In this document: in pieces, positions 37,753-49,829 of the stretch
How the letters are laid out: every line of letters starts with the position of its first letter
Numbering within the stretch: the first letter of the stretch is position 1
NCBI GenBank assembly: GCA_023374025.1
Contig: SIJG01000017.1
Location: 511,671-575,670 of the forward strand
Source: Heterodera schachtii
Taxonomy: Eukaryota > Nematoda > Chromadorea > Rhabditida > Heteroderidae
Length of the DNA stretch: 64,000 nucleotides
Reading direction: 5' to 3'
Position numbers and translations under genes: made by a program
The notes under the pieces: generated by a model
Database searches by the model: none
What the model was told of the DNA's origin: nothing
Seen by the model: only the letters and a program-made list of their open reading frames with translations

Positions 37753-40700
37753 AGCAGCAGGCAGCCATCATCATTATCGTCATAACCATCATCAACAGAA
37801 CAACTCATTAACGACGACGCCCAAACAACGGCACAAAAGGGGGGAGGGGAGAAAAGAAGACGAAGAAAAAAGAGACAACAAAGGGCATAATAATGAGGAG
37901 GAAAATGAGCAGGATGATGAGCCAAATGAGGATGAGGATAAGGAAGAGCAGAGGGAAGGGACACGCAATTGTCGCGGCGATGGCGACGAAGCGGCGGGGG
38001 ACAGCGAACGCCGGCGGAGAACGCCCGCCGCGTCGCCGACGACGCCGCCATTCTCCGAAAAGCAACAACAAAATGTTGCTTCATCAACCGTTTTGGAAAT
38101 TAAAGAGGAGAAGCAAAAGGACGAAGGAATTGAGGAGAAGCAAAACGGAGGCGAAAGGGAAGGGACCAATGGACGAAAGAACGGGGTGAAAAACAAAGGG
38201 AACAATGGCAATTTGACGCGGGTGCAATCGCCGACAACGAACGACACTGACGGAGGCGAGCGGAGGATGAAGCGAGCGGCGAGAAATGTCGCCGGAGGGG
38301 AACAAACGGGGGGAGCGGCAACGGACAAATCGCAATCGGCGCAGCCGAAAAGCGAACAGCGGTCAGTGGGCGGGGGGCGGGAGGGATAAATGGAACTGAT
38401 GAGAGAGAGAGAGATAGAGAGAAAAAAGCCGGGGAGATGAAGCTGAAGAATGAGAGGCAATAAGGGGAAAAGAAAAGACGGAAAAGGAAAAGCATTGATT
38501 TCATAGGATTGAGCGGAATAACAAAAAATGACACGAGCGCATATGTCTTAAGCGATGGCGAAGAAACGACGAAATGTGAGGAGAAGCGGCGGAAAATGGC
38601 ATCGGAAAACGAAAAAGCCGCCATTTGTGCGTCTACGAGCATCACAAACGATGCGTTCAAAGTTCAGAATCAACTCATGCAGAATTATTTGCACAAAATG
38701 TTCTATGCAATCACTCATCAACAGGTGTCGAGGTGAAAGTGCTAAAATTTGTCCAATTTTGGGCAATTTTTCGGCTTTAGCGACAATAATTGTCCGACTC
38801 AACTGTTGAACAACAACAGCAGAACAACTGCAATTAGTCCTGGCACAGCTTCAGCAATGGTGGCGACTGAGAAGGGCAATGCCGCCACTTCGTCCTCCCT
38901 TCCGCCGCCGCCGTCGGCCGTTTTCGCGCCTCCCAACAGTGCCAACAACGGCCATCTCCCGCCACTTCCCGCCAACGGTCTTTTCCCCGGCGGAATTCCT
39001 TTTCCGGTGTTCGGCATAAACATCGACCAGGTCAAAAAGCACCTTAGGCGCATATTCATTCCGTTTTTTGGCATTTTGCTTTGTTCACAATTACCATTTA
39101 AATTAGTCTTTTCCACTTAATTCGACACTTCATATTCAGATTCTCAAAACGTGCGAACAGCTTGAAGATTCGAAAAATTATGACCAATTGGCCCACTTTC
39201 TCAACAAAATGCCGTTGGCAGTGCAAATGAATGTCGCGATGCATGAGACTGTCCTCAGGGCACGCGCTCTGATAAGCTTTCATACGGTAAGGACAAGGCC
39301 ATTTTTGTTTGCCTTGGGCACACTTTGGCCAATTTCCGGCGATAATTTGCATATATTTTCGCCTTCATTTGCCTTAAGGGAAATTTCAAAGAGATGTACG
39401 CCATTTTGGAAAGCCACAAATTCTCACAGGACAGCCATTTGATGCTGCAGAAAATATGGTGGGACGCACATTATCAGGAAGCAGAGCGAATGCGGGGGAG
39501 GTGAAAAAGGGGAGAAAATTGGAGAAAAAGGGGGAATTTGGGGAAGAGAAATTGGAAAAAGAAATTGGAATCAAAAATGAAAATAATGAAAGAATTTTAA
39601 GGACACTTGGCCCAGTGGACAAGTACAGAGTGCGCAAGAAGTACCCGTGTCCAGCGACAATTTGGGACGGGGAACAGAAAACGCACTGTTTTAAGGAAAA
39701 AACGGTAGGGGATAGATAGGGCGCACCAATTTTAATCAACATGCCATCTTTGCAGAGGACAATGCTCCGAGAACATTATCTGAACGACCCCTACCCGAAC
39801 CCGGCAAAGAAAAAACAGCTGGCGGAAGAGACAAACCTCTCACCGATGCAGGGTAATTAATGGAATAATTAATTAATTGATTAGGTTCCGGAATTGCGAT
39901 TCACGAAAAACGAAGTTTTGAATTTAAATGACGAATTAAATAAAAAAAACAATTATTTCATTTAAGTTGGCAATTGGTTCAAAAACCGACGACAGGTTGG
40001 TGACAAATAAATTAAAAATTTAATTAATTAATTCAAATTATTACAGAGAGACCGAGCTGCCAACCAAAAGCACAAGTAAATTCCTTTCGGATTTTATGTT
40101 GTTTTTCCTAATTTTCCTTCTGCTGATAGCCCATTTCCTTCGGGCTTAACTTTCTTAGCTTTGCCTTCCAATTTCCTTTTCTTTATTTCCCCCAAATTCG
40201 GCTTATTTTTCAGAATGAACGGCGCCCTTCTCCCCGTCGGTTTGACTCCGTCGCCCAAAAGCCATCGGAACAACGGCACCACCAACTCTCACAATGATTC
40301 GTGTGACTCCGAATTCGATTACGAAGAAATGCGCTCACACATCAGCTCAGAGCAGGAGGAGGCGGAGAGAATGGCAATGGAAGAAGAAAGCGAATCGAAC
40401 GAAGAAGGGACGAACGAAGCGAAGGGACAAATGCCAACGACGACAATGGCACACGGGGGACAGCAGGAACAGAACGGCACAAAGACCACGGGAGAGGGGG
40501 AGCAGCAGCAGAACATGACGGGACATCAAGGTGGGGAAGAAGGGCGAAGGGAGGACAATGGGGGCAATTGGCAAAGCAATGAACGGGGATTGGCATGGCA
40601 AATGCCACTGGTCAATTAGCGGGATAGACGATTAAAGGGGCAGAGAAGGAATGTTTCAGCCTATTGGCTCACTTCTCTTTTCATAGATATTCATTTTTGT

Positions 40701-41235
40701 CGGCCTTAAATTCTCGTTTTTCCTCCCTCAGGGGCGGCGCCGTCGCTAATGCCCGCGGCGATGTTTCCCCCGGCGTTCCCTCCCCAAATGAATGCCGCCG
40801 CCCCGTTCAATGCGCTCCATTTGCTTTTTATGATGCAATCCGCAGCTGCTCACAATCAGCAGTCTTTGCTGTTCAATGAGTTTCAACAGCAGCAGAATTT
40901 GAGACAACACATTCAGCAGGTTGGGCCATTTTTGGATTGCTTTAATTATTTTTTCTAATTTTAATTAGGCCACCGCCGCTTCAAAACTCTCTCTTCCCAA
41001 TCAGCAAAACTTTTCGACAAATCATTGGTCAGAGAAACGGACGACAACGGCCGAAAGCAATGGGAAAAGTGCCGAAGAAAATGTCAGTGTGAAAACGGAA
41101 GAATTAAATCGGCAGCACAGAGTTGCTGAAGAGAGAAAACCCTTCAAACTGTCCATTGACCAACTTTTGAGTTCAAAATCCAATGACAGACACAAAAGTG
41201 AACAGAACATAACCGGCGATCAACAGAATATTTAG
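37753..41235 (+). CDS. ceh-32: Six3/6-class homeodomain transcription factor
   Basis: Exons: about 37753-38362 (His/Gln, then acidic), about 38493-38732, 38781-39030, 39140-39286, 39379-39500, 39602-39704, 39756-39852, 39967-39995 (29 bp), 40047-40075, 40214-40530, 40732-40919 and 40969-41235 (TAG). The SIX domain runs from [20 protein letters not shown] through [50 protein letters not shown] and [20 protein letters not shown]. The homeodomain includes [65 protein letters not shown] and QVGNWF are Six3/6 signatures rather than Six1/2 or Six4/5. Six3/6 proteins pattern the anterior head and can repress with Groucho. The N-terminal acidic region and the C-terminal Q/N/A-rich region are low complexity. 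The first exon and start codon are not resolved; the 38362/38493 junction is uncertain. Confidence 0.93.
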
Positions 41236-41266
41236 ATTCAAATTGTATTCAAAATTATTATTTTCA

Positions 41267-41272
41267 AATAAA
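41267..41272 (+). terminator. Poly(A) signal of the Six3/6 gene
   Basis: AATAAA 32 bp after the stop codon, in AT-rich DNA. Confidence 0.55.
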
Positions 41273-41727
41273 TTAATAAATTTTTAAGCAATATTCTGAT
41301 TTTATCAATTTATTTTATAAAAATTATTTAAATTCCAATTAAATCTGAAAATCATGTACCTAACTTTTGATACTGATCAAACTCCACCAACTAATCATAT
41401 AGATAAAAAACAGTGATTTTTATAAATCATCAAATTCATCCTCCAATTGTAACTTTTTAATGAATATCGTATACCCTCCATTCAAAAGACAATTCGATGC
41501 TCTTTCTGGTAGGCCTACTGAATTTTCCAGGAACATTTTCTCAACCTCCCTAGGATTTTTTAAAAATTGTTCCCGATTAAAAGCCATTTCGGGGGTGAAA
41601 ATTCTTAGTATCATTAATTTTAATAAAATTTTATTAAAATTATTATCGGAATGAAAAAATGTTATAAACATATGAATGACTGTATATTCGTCTAATTTAG
41701 ACATGAAAACATTTTTACTATGGCTGT

Positions 41728-41790
41728 CGTGGTCGCTTATCACGAATCCGGTAACCATTCGACCTATCGAATTCCAAACACGAAATTCGA
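41728..41790 (+). repeat. Diverged copy of the dispersed GATCACGAATATGAC repeat
   Basis: Reads GTGGTCGCTTATCACGAATC, a variable stretch and ACGAAATTCGAA, the same layout as the units at 12668, 59899 and 60014. A minus-strand open frame at 41420-41758 overlaps it, which argues that the start of that frame is repeat-derived. Confidence 0.45.
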
Positions 41791-41882
41791 ATAATCTTCA
41801 AAAAATAAATTTTATTGAGCAATAAATTTTTTTTATAAAAAATAGAAAAAATAATACGCCAAATAGAATAATTATTTCTAGT

Positions 41883-42155
41883 TTAAAATTTTAAATGTTG
41901 GGCAAAACGTTTGCCACCACAATTGCAATTACAATTGCCGCTTTCCGCCGAAGGCAAAGTGTTCCTCTGTTTTGTATAATAATTAGAAATTACCGATGCT
42001 TTCGCCTTTTGCCCACAAAATGACCTTTTTTTCAGTTTTATGAAATTCGGTGCGGTCGTTTTGGTAGGGAATGAAGCGCAAACGGACAATTGCTCTTCGT
42101 GGTGTTCCGCGTTGCTTGGACGTCTTGCTAGCATTGCTTCCCTATCACATGACAA
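41883..42155 (-). CDS. Hypothetical small protein, 90 aa
   Basis: A single open frame from MSCDREAMLARRPSNAEHHE to a Cys cluster GNCNCNCGGKRF near the end, oriented away from TBCK. I recognise no family and see no signal peptide or membrane segment. AT-rich surroundings make a 90-codon frame somewhat unusual by chance, but there is no other support. It could instead be a terminal exon. Confidence 0.3.
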   Translation of the reverse strand: MSCDREAMLARRPSNAEHHEEQLSVCASFPTKTTAPNFIKLKKRSFCGQKAKASVISNYYTKQRNTLPSAESGNCNCNCGGKRFAQHLKF

Positions 42156-42290
42156 TTTGTGCCGATATTTGGAACTAATTAAGTGTCAAACAAGTAAATG
42201 AACAGGAAACAAATTTGAAAAATGGTTTGAATTTTTAGTTTCAAATGGCGTAATAATTATAAATGAACACCATTCAGTGGAATATTGCAG

Positions 42291-45200
42291 GATACAAAAT
42301 GGGTGAGAATCAAACTTTTAATTCCAATGGATATACAACAGATAAAAGCTTCAAGCGAAATGGTGAAAATTAGCCCCGAGATGCGAATTTCAATCGCTGT
42401 TCAGCTCTGTTCAGCAATTGATTTTTGTCATAGCAATTCCATTGTTATCGGAGCGATTTCCACTGAAAATGTTTTGTTTTGCATGTCGAACAATGAGGTG
42501 GGTACAAACTGCAGATTTATTTGAATTTTGGCTTCTCTTCTCAAAAATTGCTTCTTTTAATTAATCTTAAATTATGTTAAATTATACACTTGGTGTGGCA
42601 AAAAATCACAGACTTTGACAAAAACAAAGGGGGGGGGCAGAAAATTTTTTGACCAAATTACCAAAGTAAATAGCTTTCATGATCAGAGTAACCTTAAAAT
42701 TGGGCTCTGTTGCAGTTCAAACGACCATAAAGACAACTTTAAAGAACCACCCAAATTTAACATTCTTGATATCACTCGATAGCCTCAAGAATCTTCTATT
42801 AGCCTACAAAATTTAAAAATTTCGTTATGTTTCAAAAAGTTATGCCCAGAAAACTTCAAAAAACTTGTTTTCCAAACAATTTTACCAAATCTTTTTTAAA
42901 ACTTAATAAAAAATTATGAAATTAAAAAGGGTCCCCTTTCGTTTTTGTCGACCCCTACTCTATACAAGTGCCCTAAATTACTATTGTTAATTCAGAGAGT
43001 TAAAGTAAAACTTTCTCATTTTGGCCTCTATTACATCTCCAATGACAGCGATGACATTAAGGAAGCAATTTGCCCTCCAATGTATCATTTCCAATATTTG
43101 TTCAACATTTGTTTAGAATTTTAATTTAGGTATTTTGCGCCAGAATGTGTGTTGAATCGAAGGGAGAAATTGTCCTTTTGCACTGACATTTGGTCCTTCG
43201 GGATTTTGCTTGTTGAAATTTTTACGGGTTGGCAATTTGCCAAAATTTGGAGTCGGAAGCAAGTTGTGTCTGTGCTTCGGTCAATCATTTTCAAAAGTTA
43301 TTTTACCTTAATTTATATTACATTTCCACGCTTTCGTTTTCATATGAACATTTTTGCTAATTTCAGCCAAAATGGGCTCGTGCCTTGAAAATCTGCTCGA
43401 TTCTGTCGAAGTTTCCCGGCCCACCTTCAAAGAGTCGCGTCACTTTCTCAAAAATGTCCTTTATTCTGTGCCTTTTGATTGTCTCCAAATTGCTCCCGTG
43501 GACAGACCCGACTCGGCGACTTTACTCAAAGTTTTAGAGGACGAAAATCGACGAGGAGAGAACGAAATGACTAAAGATATTGCGACTAATCAGCCCATTG
43601 ATGAAACAATTGATTCGATTAAAGGTAATTTGGCGGATGTTTGCTCTCAATTGACCCAAAATGAAGCCACTGCTCATTGTCAGAACGAATTCGCAATGAG
43701 TCGGAATTGGCCAAATTCGGATTCAATGGCCAAACGATCAACGAAATGTTTTTCCTGTGGAAATTGTGCGGGAGCAGCGTGGAGAGCATTCTCATCCGAA
43801 ACGGAGTCATCAAAAACCGACCGCCGGTGCTGACACTTCCCAGGTGAAACACTGCGAGTTTGATAAAATGATAGTCCAAATCAAATGGAACAGAAATATT
43901 GAAAAACAAGTTCTATGATATAAATGGACAATCCTTAGGGTTTCTGATTTAAATTTATTGCATCTCGAGCTTTTCGGGGTCGCTGTCTCTAATAGCGACC
44001 CCAAAAACCTATTGTTTAACTCAAAATAATAGATTTAAATTGAAACTCCCATTCTGCAAGATTTCCGATTAAATACGAGTCCCTAAATTTGTCTTATTGA
44101 AATTGCTTATTGTCAGATTAGTCACCGATGATTTGCAACTTTACGGGAATGAAACTGCTCGGAAGGTCACTTTGTCTCTGAATGTCGCCGAACTTCCGTT
44201 GAGCAACCTTTTTGAAGTGCCATGCCATTTTCCCATTTGCCTACCCAATTTTTTAGAGATTCAATGCCATTCCTCGCGACGATTTGCATCTGAGCATGGA
44301 ATTGATGAGCATTTGTGGCCGGGAGGGAAAGTGGAACGAACCCTCTCCGACCGTAGAAGACTCAGTCCAATCTTTGGTTGTCAGGGAAAAGGACATTGCT
44401 TACCAGGTGATCAGTAGTGATTGGTTGGTTCGGATGGGCTATTCTCTTTAAATAGATTTCCCCCTTGTTTAAACTCTCTCTCTTCGTTTAAGTTTAAACG
44501 GATGCGTTTGTTTCGTCGTCTGTTGTCCGCCTTTCCTTTCAAATCCGATTTGTTCCGTTTCGAGTGTCAAAAGGACATTCCGCCGGTGTATCGTGGTGCC
44601 ATCTGGGCCACTTTGTTGGGTGTTTTGCCCACGTCTTCTGCTGACGATGGGTCAAATCCCCGGGATGAGTTTTACAACATTGACACATTCTCGGAGCATT
44701 CCGCTGATCGCCAACTTCAAGTGGACATCCCACGTTGTCACCAATACGACGAATTGGTTGGGAAAACTCCCATCCGTTTAACAAACTTTGTCTTCCTCCC
44801 CTTAAGATGGCTTCTCCGATGGCCCATCATCGGATGAAGTTGCTGATCAAGGCTTTGCTCGTCTCTCGCCAGGACGATGACTTTGTGTATTGGCAGGGAC
44901 TCGACTCTTTGTCGGCGCCTTTTCTCATTTTGCACTTCAATGATTTATGTGCCGTCAAAATGCCCTTTTTCCCCCTTTGAATTTTGCTTTTTGCAGCGAC
45001 CGCTTTTCGTTGTCTCAACGCTTTCATTGAGCGTTACCTTCACGGCTTTTTCCTTCGCGACAATTCGACTGTGATTCGCAATTACTTGGCCGAGTTCATG
45101 CGCATGCTCGAGTTCGTCGACTCCGAGCTGTTCACCCATCTCATTTCGTTGGACTTTCTTCCCGAACTCTTTGCAATTCCGTACGTTTTCCATGCCGTTT

Positions 45201-45636
45201 AATTTTCATTTGCTGTTTTTTGAGGTGGTTTCTGACTTGTTTTGCCCATGTTTTGCCACTTCATAAATTGGTTGGTTTGCTCTTTCTCCCTTTTTTTCTT
45301 ATCTATTAAATTCCTCATTTTCAGTTTCATTTATGGGATTCTTTGCTTCTTGCCGATTCATATTTTCCCCTGTGAGTCTTTTTTATTTTTAAATTATTTT
45401 TAATTTATTTTTTAGTTTTATTGGCGTTGCTATTCTCACCCAACTCAGGTCTCGTCTCATTTCTGTCAGTTTTAACGAGGCAATTTTGTTGTTTTCTGAC
45501 TTGCCAGGTCAATCTAACATTTTTTAAATATTTATTTACTATAATTAGTTTAGACTTGCCCATTGATGAAATTGTTCAAATCGCTAAAATTCATTATGCC
45601 AAATGGTTATCAACAAGTGATGGACAAAATACGTGA
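42291..45636 (+). CDS. tbck-1: TBC domain-containing protein kinase-like (TBCK)
   Basis: The pseudokinase part begins in an exon reading DTKWVRIKLLIPMDIQQIKA, with ISTENVLF where active kinases have HRDxxxxN. Next come VKLSHFGLYYISNDSDD, YFAPECVLNRREKLSFCTD, IWSFGILLVEIFTG and LQIAPVDRPDSATLLKVLED. The linker NEMFFLWKLCGSSVESILIR and VVREKDIAYQ follow. The TBC (Rab-GAP) domain is clear: PPVYRGAIWATLLG, DRQLQVDIPRCHQYDEL, DDDFVYWQGLDSLSAPF, IERYLHGFFLRDNSTVIRNY, WFLTCFAHVLPLHKL, FHLWDSLLL and FIGVAILTQLRSRL. The YWQG glutamine finger and the arginine in VDIPRC are present. TBCK links endosome traffic and mTOR signalling in animals. The 5' exon encoding the N-lobe is not found. The protein stops (DGQNT) after the TBC domain; the rhodanese-like domain of vertebrate TBCK is not seen. 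Confidence 0.9.
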
Positions 45637-45647
45637 TAAATTATAAT

Positions 45648-45828
45648 TAGGGCTGAGATTTTAGGGTTTTTAGATCACCAATAGTACCTAAATAAGTGAA
45701 GAATCCCTTAAAACTCCCAAAATAAATGCTAAAATAGGTGACAAAAAAAGTAAAAGAAAGTCAAAAACAAAATTCCCCCAGCCCCGAGAGACTTCTTAAA
45801 TAAGTAGAACCTAAAAATCACTGTCCTA
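45648..45828. mobile_element. 181-bp hAT-like MITE just after the TBCK stop
   Basis: Perfect 8-bp repeats ATTATAAT flank it (45640-45647 and 45829-45836). Inverted ends: TAGGGCTGAGATTTTAGG on the left and, complementary at the right, TAGGACAGTGATTTTTAGG. It starts 11 bp after the last TBCK codon, so it supplies most of the TBCK 3' UTR and the TBCK-RFC4 spacer. Confidence 0.75.
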
Positions 45829-46032
45829 ATTATAATCCAAATATTTTATAATATGCATAATTTATTATATTGTATTTTAAATATTTATTTGTATTTATTT
45901 AAAAAATGCATAAATATTTATACGCATTTCATTCTCCATCCAATCACTGACAATGATTCGTAGTCTTTTGCCTCATAATAAATTTCTGATTTTTATTACC
46001 CATAAAAAAAATTTTTTATCATTTTTTCTGAA

Positions 46033-47516
46033 ATGGCAACTATTCTTTCTCATTTCGGCACGTCATCAGCTGACGGCGTCAGCGCAAAAAAGGTGACAGA
46101 GCGGCAACCAAAGCAAAAAGGAGACGGCACAAAAGAAAATGGGACGACGAATCACTCGACAAAGCCATGGGTGGAGAAATAGTGGGCAATTAGTTATTAA
46201 TTTGGGTACGGACTGGTAAATGTGCTGTTTAAGTAGGCCCAAAAAAGTGGAGGAGGTGGCGTACCAAGAGGAAGTGGTTGCCGTGCTGAAGAGATGTGTG
46301 CAGGGCGCGGATGTGGGCTTTTGGCATTTGCCAATTTTACTTTATAATAATGCCGACTGATTATTCTCATTCAGTTGCCGAATTTGTTGTTTTATGGGCC
46401 ACCCGGAACCGGGAAAACTTCGGCAGCCGTCGCTTTGTGTCGTCAACTTTTCAAAACAGCACAACTTTACAAGGACAGGGTGTTGGAATTGAACGCCTCT
46501 GACGAGCGGGGAATTGACATTGTTCGGCACAGAGTGCGTTTAATTTTTGCCAAAGGGATTCCTTTTCATCGTTTAATGATTGGCTGACTTTCAGATCAAA
46601 GAATTTTCCAAAGTGGCCATTTCCTCTGTCCGCGTTGGCAAAGACTCCGTCGTCCCGCTGAAAGTGGTCATTTTGGACGAGGCGGACGCGATGACCAGCG
46701 CTGCGCAGTCCGCGCTCCGACGGACAATGGAAAGCGAAACGCAGTCGACTCGCTTCTTTCTGATCTGCAATTACGTCACGCGCATCATCGAGCCGCTCAC
46801 GTCGCGCTGCGCGAAGTTCCGCTTCAAACCGCTTTCAATGGCCGCGCAAAAGGAAAGGTGACATTTTGAGACGGACGGGGGGGGGGGACAAATGCCGACT
46901 AATAAATAGTGACGCGGACAAATATTGATTCGATCAGAATGTTGGACATTTGCACTGCTGAAAGCGTCCAAGCTGATCAGGAGACGATCGAAGAATTGGT
47001 TAATTTCTGTTGCGGTGACCTGAGAAAGTCCATCACTTTGCTCCAATCGTTGGCCTCCCTCGGCCGCCAAATTTCTATGAGCGATGTCCGAGAGGTGGCG
47101 GGCAAAATCCCCGACGAAGAAGTGGCTTTGCTTATAAAGACGTCCGAATCCAAAAATACCGAAAAAGTAGTCCCAATTCCATGTTAAATTTCATTAGATC
47201 ATTTACAAAAACAGATCCTCGACACCGTTCGACAGCTTATGAGAAAGGGTTACAGTGCCACGCAAATGCTTACACAATTGGCGGACGTTCTGTTGGAGGA
47301 GAGCACATTGGAACCGATCAATCAGTGCAGAGTATTCGAGAAAATGGCGGTTTGTTTTAAATTATCAGGGTTACCATAACCTACAGTAAGGAGACAAAAT
47401 GTTTTATGGTTAAGGAAGCCGAGAAATGTTTAACGGATGGGGCAGACGAATACCTCCAACTGTTGGACGTGGCACTGACAATTCAGAAATGTTTTATGAA
47501 GCCAAACATCCAATGA
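46033..47516 (+). CDS. RFC4: Replication factor C subunit 4 (clamp loader)
   Basis: Starts [15 protein letters not shown], then [20 protein letters not shown]. Walker [10 protein letters not shown] (about 46400), [17 protein letters not shown], Walker [21 protein letters not shown], the SRC-type motif [15 protein letters not shown], then [19 protein letters not shown]. The C-terminal collar ends [20 protein letters not shown]; the close QEEVVAVLK / [10 protein letters not shown] match makes RFC4 more likely than RFC2. Seven short introns are predicted. In the RFC pentamer it helps load PCNA at primer-template junctions. It follows TBCK by about 400 bp and precedes UVRAG by about 250 bp on the same strand. 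Confidence 0.93.
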
Positions 47517-47771
47517 AAATGATGCTCAACACTCAAAACCATCTCAATTTCGATCGTTCACGGCCTTAATTATTTGCAAAAACATTCCTTCTGTTATTTT
47601 TGAATAATTTTTTCCGCGCATCTTTCGATTTGGCATTGTATTATAAATCGAATTCATTCGAAAAATATTTGGAATTTTCATTAATTCATAATTAAATTTG
47701 TTCAAATGAATTCTTTTTGATGTGTTTAAACAATGCATGGTTCTTCACCATTAACAGAGGCTAATCTGTGC

Positions 47772-49669
47772 ATGAAATTTGAGTCTTCTTTTTCATGGAA
47801 GGATTGGGTTAGGTAAAGCTATTTTTATATAAGCCGTCAAAATCAAAATTTGCTCAGGTTACGTGACACTTGGAATGCCGTTGTCACGTCGCAATCGCAG
47901 ATTCACAGGCATTCTGAACAGCTCGACAAAATTGTTTCGGAGGAAAGCAGTTACAGAAATTATGTGCTGCGTTGCGCACTGACCCCAACTTAATTATTAT
48001 TTTAGGCATCTGACATTCAAAATCGACAAATTATGATCCAAATTGTGGAAAGAAATGTGAACAAAGCGAGGGAATTGGTACGAACGGCGCGATATCAGTT
48101 GAACGCTTTCAATTCGGCGCTGAGTCAAAGTGAAAAACCAATTTATGTGCAAAGGAATTGAAATTTTATCGTTTGATTTGTAAAGTGAGTGCAATGTTTA
48201 AATCGCAGGAAGAGAACGATTCCCAAACTGAGCACAGAATATTGGAGCTGAACAACCAAAACGCCGAAATGCGGTCGGTTCTGAAAATGTGTGAATGAAC
48301 AATGAATGGTTTCGGACATTTTATTCCCAAAAATGGCGATATTTGTTAGAGCAATTTTAAATGTGGTATCATTAGCGGGCTTAATTTGACCAAAAAACCA
48401 TTTTATCAGCCGATATGTGCCTTCGATGAATTCTTCGCCCGTTCTTATTGAAAAAGTTTGAACTTAAAAAGCTCTTCCCGTGCCCGTCCAGTCTTTATTA
48501 AACAATTAACATTTCGGCATTCTCTGATTGTCTTTTTTCCCTTCATTTCAGCTTGGAGTTAAGCCGACTTCGCAATGAATTGGTTTTCCGACGTCGACAT
48601 ATGCTCAAAAGCCTTTACGAATTGTTTTTTCCGCCGAAACTGAAGCACTCATCGAGTGCGGCACTGCTCGTCTTCAAAAGACAATGCTTTTGCTCCAACT
48701 TCGATGCCATTCGCTCCTTGCATTTCCCTTCCGTGCCTGCTCGACTCGGTGTGTGTAATCAAATGATTTCATTTGAATTGCCTCATAATTGTTCCCTCTT
48801 ATCAGGGCACAATGATGCCGAGTTAAGTTCGGCCGCTGGTTTTATCGTTCAACTTTTACTCGCAATTAGCCATATTTTGGACATTCCGCTCAAACATTTG
48901 CTCCTTTTCAATGGTTCTCGTTCCGCAATATTTAGTCGTTCTTCGTTGGAACGGTTTGTCCTTTCATGGCTTTTTTCCTCATCAAATCCCAAGTTTTGCC
49001 TTTAGCTTTGACCTATTTTCCACTTCGTCTGCAAAGAGTCAAAGGAATCGGCTGGACCAGGCGATGTACATGCTCAGCGAAGTGATTGTCCAACTGAGGG
49101 CCGAGTCTGGCGTTGTGTCCAAGGAAACCGACCGACCCATTCGGCTTGTTCAAGAATTGTTACTCTCTTTCATCGGTTCCCATCGGTTCGTTTCCATAGT
49201 CTTTCATAATAGAACGGACAAATGAGCATATGGGCGGGAGTCATTTCGCATGAAATTTGGGTTATTTTATTGAATTTTTGGGAGAAACGCTGGTAATATG
49301 GGACTTTTTTTGTGAATTGAAAAAAAAAAAAAATAAATTTGTAGGCAATGCAACTCACTCCACCCTCTGATGGCTATTTGAGGAATAAATAAATGAAATT
49401 CCTCTAAATCATTTCTTAGATACAAAACTCTGACTCCCCCCCCCCCCCCCCATTTTCTCACATATTGGTCTTTCTTTGCTTTTTTGACAATGAGTGTTTA
49501 AATTGCCACCCTTTTTTTCTTCAGATTCCATTACTCCGATTTGCTCATTCCTTACGAGAAATTCTCAAGTGCCTCCCAAAATGCGTTGCCAAATTATTTA
49601 AGTGTTAAAGCCGACCAAATCATTGACAATTCCAAACTTTGTAGCATTTTACTGCCATTTTCTACTTAA
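47772..49669 (+). CDS. UVRAG/Vps38-like subunit of the class III PI3K complex
   Basis: Proposed start MKFESSFSWKDWVR, then a coiled-coil stretch (LRDTWNAVVTSQSQIHRHSE, QNRQIMIQIVERNVNKAREL) over several short introns. A conserved core follows: LELSRLRNELVFRRRHMLKS, AAGFIVQLLLAISHILDIPL, FNGSRSAIF, then a diagnostic stretch like the UVRAG FD..LLNKNIAQLR segment (AMYMLSEVIVQLRAESGV). It ends FHYSDLLIPYEKF...ILLPFST. UVRAG binds Beclin-1/VPS34 and the HOPS complex to promote endosome and autophagosome maturation. The N-terminal C2 domain of animal UVRAG is not visible, so either exons are missed in the 250-bp gap or the worm protein is short. The exact exon border after FNGSRSAIF is uncertain. 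Confidence 0.72.
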
Positions 49670-49829
49670 TGTGATTAAAACAGTTTTTATTTTCATAAAT
49701 TTCTAATAATTTATTCAATCGGATAAATTTATTGTTATTATTTAAATATGGTTTTTCTCTCTTGGTAATTTATGCCATCACTTTACTTTGGGTTTTTCTC
49801 CTTTTTTCTGTTCCTTTTTGATTAATAAA

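Noticed and set aside
41420..41758. 112-codon minus-strand frame between Six3/6 and TBCK
   Set aside because: Its first part (VTGFVISDHDSHSK) is a translation of the dispersed repeat at 41728-41790, and the rest is AT-rich with no motif.
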